Below, piece after piece: positions 62,495 through 64,000 of a stretch of 64,000 nucleotides of DNA. The number at the start of each line of letters is the position of its first letter. The stretch's first letter is position 1. Origin of the DNA: an uncultured Aurantimonas sp. (lineage in GTDB: Bacteria > Pseudomonadota > Alphaproteobacteria > Rhizobiales > Rhizobiaceae); NCBI GenBank assembly GCA_947488615.1, contig CANKZU010000003.1:285460-349459 (forward strand), given 5' to 3'. The notes beneath the pieces were generated by a model. It was not told where the DNA came from. It worked only from the letters and a program-made list of their open reading frames with translations, and searched no databases. The position numbers and the translations under genes are program-made.

Positions 62495-63132
62495 TGCATA
62501 CCGCGCTGCTTGATCGGAGCCTAAAAGCCTTCGTGGCCGTTCGAAAGCACGTTTCGTTCTCGGCAAATCTCCGCAGCCAGATCGGCGCATCAATGCTCGA
62601 GTGCAAGGCCGAGGGCGCAAAGTGCTTCGACGCCGGTAAGATCCTTGGAGAGGCCGCTGATGGGATCAATTGGCGCGTGATTGATCACTGCGCGGCGGTC
62701 ACGAGGACGTACGCCCTCTTCGAATCCTTCGTGATGCAAATCCTGCGAGAGTACCTCGCGTTTCTCTCCGGCGCCTACACGCTCAGATCATTAGGGGATG
62801 AATTCAGCATCAGATACACCCGCGGCATCGGAAAGATCCTGCAAGAACAGGGCAAACATCGATATCGCGACCTTGACGTTGCAGCTGTCATCAGCGGCGC
62901 AAGCGACGCGATGACCGGCAAGTCGGGCTATCATCTTCAAGCCGAGGCGCTACTGAGGGCGGAGCAGAACCTCCGCATGAGCGAACTTCATCGTCTCTTT
63001 AGCGACTGCGGCTTGTCGGGAATTGAAAACTGGACGCCTCCGGAAACGCCGCAATTTCGTTCTGAAGGCGAATTGCTGGGACTTATGGCGATGTTTTTGG
63101 TTGGCGATGCTGCCGGTTCAGGTGTTGAATGA
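62494..63132 (+). CDS. HEPN-like protein paired with the DUF262 gene, probably truncated at the C-terminus
   Basis: 212-residue helical protein. WRVIDHCAAVTRTYALFESFVMQILREYLAF (split at VTRTYALFESFVMQILREY, about 69-87) resembles the first core helix of RiboL-PSP-HEPN/MAE_28990-type proteins that often accompany DUF262 partners. RMSELHRLFSDCGLSGIENW (about 161-180) corresponds to the segment usually found before the catalytic Arg-x4-His helix of that group. That catalytic motif is not visible. From W180 on the reading matches a sequence repeated next to the IS5 element at 63301, so residues 180-212 may be insertion-sequence DNA. The assignment to HEPN is by pattern and context only; the gene could also be an unrelated helical partner. 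Confidence 0.45.
   Translation: MHTALLDRSLKAFVAVRKHVSFSANLRSQIGASMLECKAEGAKCFDAGKILGEAADGINWRVIDHCAAVTRTYALFESFVMQILREYLAFLSGAYTLRSLGDEFSIRYTRGIGKILQEQGKHRYRDLDVAAVISGASDAMTGKSGYHLQAEALLRAEQNLRMSELHRLFSDCGLSGIENWTPPETPQFRSEGELLGLMAMFLVGDAAGSGVE
63031..63047 (+). repeat. 17-bp direct repeat, first copy (inside the HEPN-like gene)
   Basis: TGGACGCCTCCGGAAAC, identical to 63301-63317 and exactly 270 bases before it. Similarity continues after six mismatched bases as ATTTCG(T/C)TCTGA (63054-63065 and 63324-63335) with the same spacing. It fits the outer end of an insertion sequence. Confidence 0.8.
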
Positions 63133-63300
63133 CATCCGATCGGGCTGTCATCGGCTCATGCGGGCGCAGTTCGGCTGTCGAGCCATCGCCATCGGGTCAT
63201 GTTGTAGGCCATGTTCGCCAGCGTGAGCGTGGCCTTTGCCCTGGCGATGCCGATGGTGCGCACGACCATCCCCATCGGCCCTTTCTGGTAGGCAAAGACG
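63031..63300 (-). mobile_element. Remnant of an IS5-family element in inverted orientation
   Basis: 270 bases bounded by the two copies of the 17-bp repeat. It contains the minus-strand 3' part of an IS5-type transposase gene; the 5' part and the other end are missing, replaced by the plus-strand element that starts at the second repeat. The boundaries are inferred from the repeat and the coding remnant. Confidence 0.6.
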
Positions 63301-63302
63301 TG
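63156..63302 (-). pseudogene. IS5-family transposase, C-terminal fragment
   Basis: Reading the minus strand down to TGA at 63156-63158 gives 48 residues that begin HVFAYQKGPMGMVVRTIGIA and end WLDSRTAPA. The motif HVFxxQKxxMGxxVRTIGIARA followed by ANMAYNMTRWRWL is the conserved C-terminus of IS5-family DDE transposases. No start codon or upstream coding part remains: the frame meets the junction with the next element at about 63301. It is therefore a decayed, 5'-truncated transposase in the opposite direction to the intact copy beside it. Confidence 0.85.
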
Positions 63303-63317
63303 GACGCCTCCGGAAAC
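63301..63317 (+). repeat. 17-bp direct repeat, second copy (left end of the IS5 element)
   Basis: TGGACGCCTCCGGAAAC, identical to 63031-63047. Located 56 bases before the transposase ATG, where the left terminal repeat of the element is expected. Confidence 0.8.
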
Positions 63318-63372
63318 TGGCGGATTTCGCTCTGACGTGATTCACTGACCTTGCGCTTTCGGGAGGTGTGGA

Positions 63373-64000
63373 ATGTCGGGACAGATCGGGTTTTGGGATG
63401 TCCAGGATCGGCTTTTGCAACTCTCGCGTCACGGCGATCCTTTGGAGAAGCTCTCCGTCACCGTCGATTTCGAGATGTTCCGGGCGGACCTGGCGAAAGC
63501 GGTTCCCCGGGGCGAACGCAGCAAGGGCGGTAGACCACCCTTCGATCCGGTTCTCAAATTCAAGATGCTGGTTCTCCAGGCGCTGAACGGGCTGTCCCTG
63601 GAGCAAACCGAGTTCCTCGTGAAAGACCGATTGAGCTGGATGCGGTTCTGTGGGCTGGGTCCGGGCGATGCGGTCCCGGACGCCAACACCCTGTGGGATT
63701 TCCGTGAGGCATTGATTGCCGCCGATGCGCTCGACGCTCTGTTTGCCCGTCTCGATCGGGCGATCAGCGAGGCGGGCTATCTGCCGATGTCCGGCCAGAT
63801 CATGGATGCCACCCTTGTCGCCGCGCCACGTCAGCGCAACACCGAGGACGAGAAGGCCAGGATCAAGGCCGGCGAGACGGCGAAGGAGATATGGAAGGAC
63901 GAGCCGTTCAAGGCGCGTCAGAAAGACGTGGATGCCCGTTGGACGGTGAAGTTCTCCAAGGCCAGGCCGGCAGAGGACGGCCAGAAGCAGCAGATCGACA
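63373..64000 (+). CDS. IS5-family transposase, N-terminal part (runs off right edge)
   Basis: At least 209 residues are readable from ATG 63373, which has GGGAGG six bases upstream; no stop occurs before the window ends. The N-terminal domain has GGRPPFDPVLKFKMLVLQALNGLSLEQTEFLVKDRLSWMRFCGL (split at PFDPVLKFKMLVLQALNGLS), the hallmark of IS5-family transposases, followed by DANTLWDFREAL. The first Asp of the DDE catalytic triad is in GQIMDATLVAAP (about residue 150-161). The frame is intact as far as visible, so the element may be active. Confidence 0.93.
   Translation, partial: MSGQIGFWDVQDRLLQLSRHGDPLEKLSVTVDFEMFRADLAKAVPRGERSKGGRPPFDPVLKFKMLVLQALNGLSLEQTEFLVKDRLSWMRFCGLGPGDAVPDANTLWDFREALIAADALDALFARLDRAISEAGYLPMSGQIMDATLVAAPRQRNTEDEKARIKAGETAKEIWKDEPFKARQKDVDARWTVKFSKARPAEDGQKQQID

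Larger units (their letters stand above)
63301..64000 (+). mobile_element. IS5-family insertion sequence, left part (runs off right edge)
   Basis: It starts at or near the second 17-bp repeat (63301-63317) and contains a transposase gene beginning at 63373. The right end lies beyond the window, so its full length and target duplication cannot be read. Confidence 0.75.

Noticed and set aside
1..64000. CRISPR array or prophage
   Set aside because: No regularly spaced short repeats and no phage structural or integrase genes were seen; the only mobile DNA is the IS5 pair at the right end.

Overview
The window reads as a chromosomal segment of a GC-rich alphaproteobacterium, most likely of the order Hyphomicrobiales (Rhizobiales). 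The basis is gene order: clpA-clpS-phasin-dac, glyA-nrdR-ribD-ribE-ribH-nusB, bamE divergent from a cytochrome bc1 chaperone-DUF177-plsX-fabH-ihfA-MerR run, hemB-RDD-bpt, and a CDP-alcohol transferase-AI-2E-hdaA-ppk-ppx block opposite purMN. No genus can be assigned from the sequence alone.

Left part (1-12.7 kb): the clpS/clpA N-degron pair, a phasin with a well-formed promoter and a palindromic operator, an exported D,D-carboxypeptidase with a SPOR domain, DUF1489, a 41-residue membrane protein beside a perfect CtrA-type box, DUF599 and DUF3253 proteins, an AKR-MscS-YdcF operon, a DUF1624 membrane protein with a cysteine-rich tail, a LiuR-like MerR regulator, MgtE and a TMEM220-type protein.

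The centre of interest is 12.7-19.9 kb, a complete ebo cluster: eboD-eboE-eboC on the plus strand, eboF convergent on the minus strand, then eboA-eboB and a VTT/DedA membrane protein. In cyanobacteria and pseudomonads this cluster is tied to moving precursors to the cell periphery. Its cargo here is unknown and no partner biosynthetic genes are visible. It is followed by a periplasmic oxidation module, a PQQ-type sugar dehydrogenase with a dihaem cytochrome c (20-22.1 kb).

From 22.6 to 61.0 kb the content is core: tRNA-Pro(GGG), MerR/ihfA/fabH/plsX/DUF177/cytochrome chaperone, bamE, a K+-independent H+-pyrophosphatase, an MFS carrier, the nusB-riboflavin-nrdR-glyA run, an L,D-transpeptidase with its LdtR-like regulator and a peroxiredoxin, hemB, an SLC13/TrkA-C transporter, bpt (leucyltransferase, which feeds ClpS), a DMT carrier, parC, an exported protein of unknown function, aspS, rnd, the polyphosphate genes ppx/ppk, hdaA, an AI-2E permease, a phospholipid synthase, and purMN.

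The right end (61.3-64 kb) is accessory: a DUF262 protein overlapping a HEPN-like gene, a plausible two-gene defence or toxin-antitoxin unit. The second gene appears cut short by insertion sequences: an inverted IS5-family remnant, then a second IS5-family element running off the window. A 17-bp direct repeat spaced exactly 270 bp marks both junctions.
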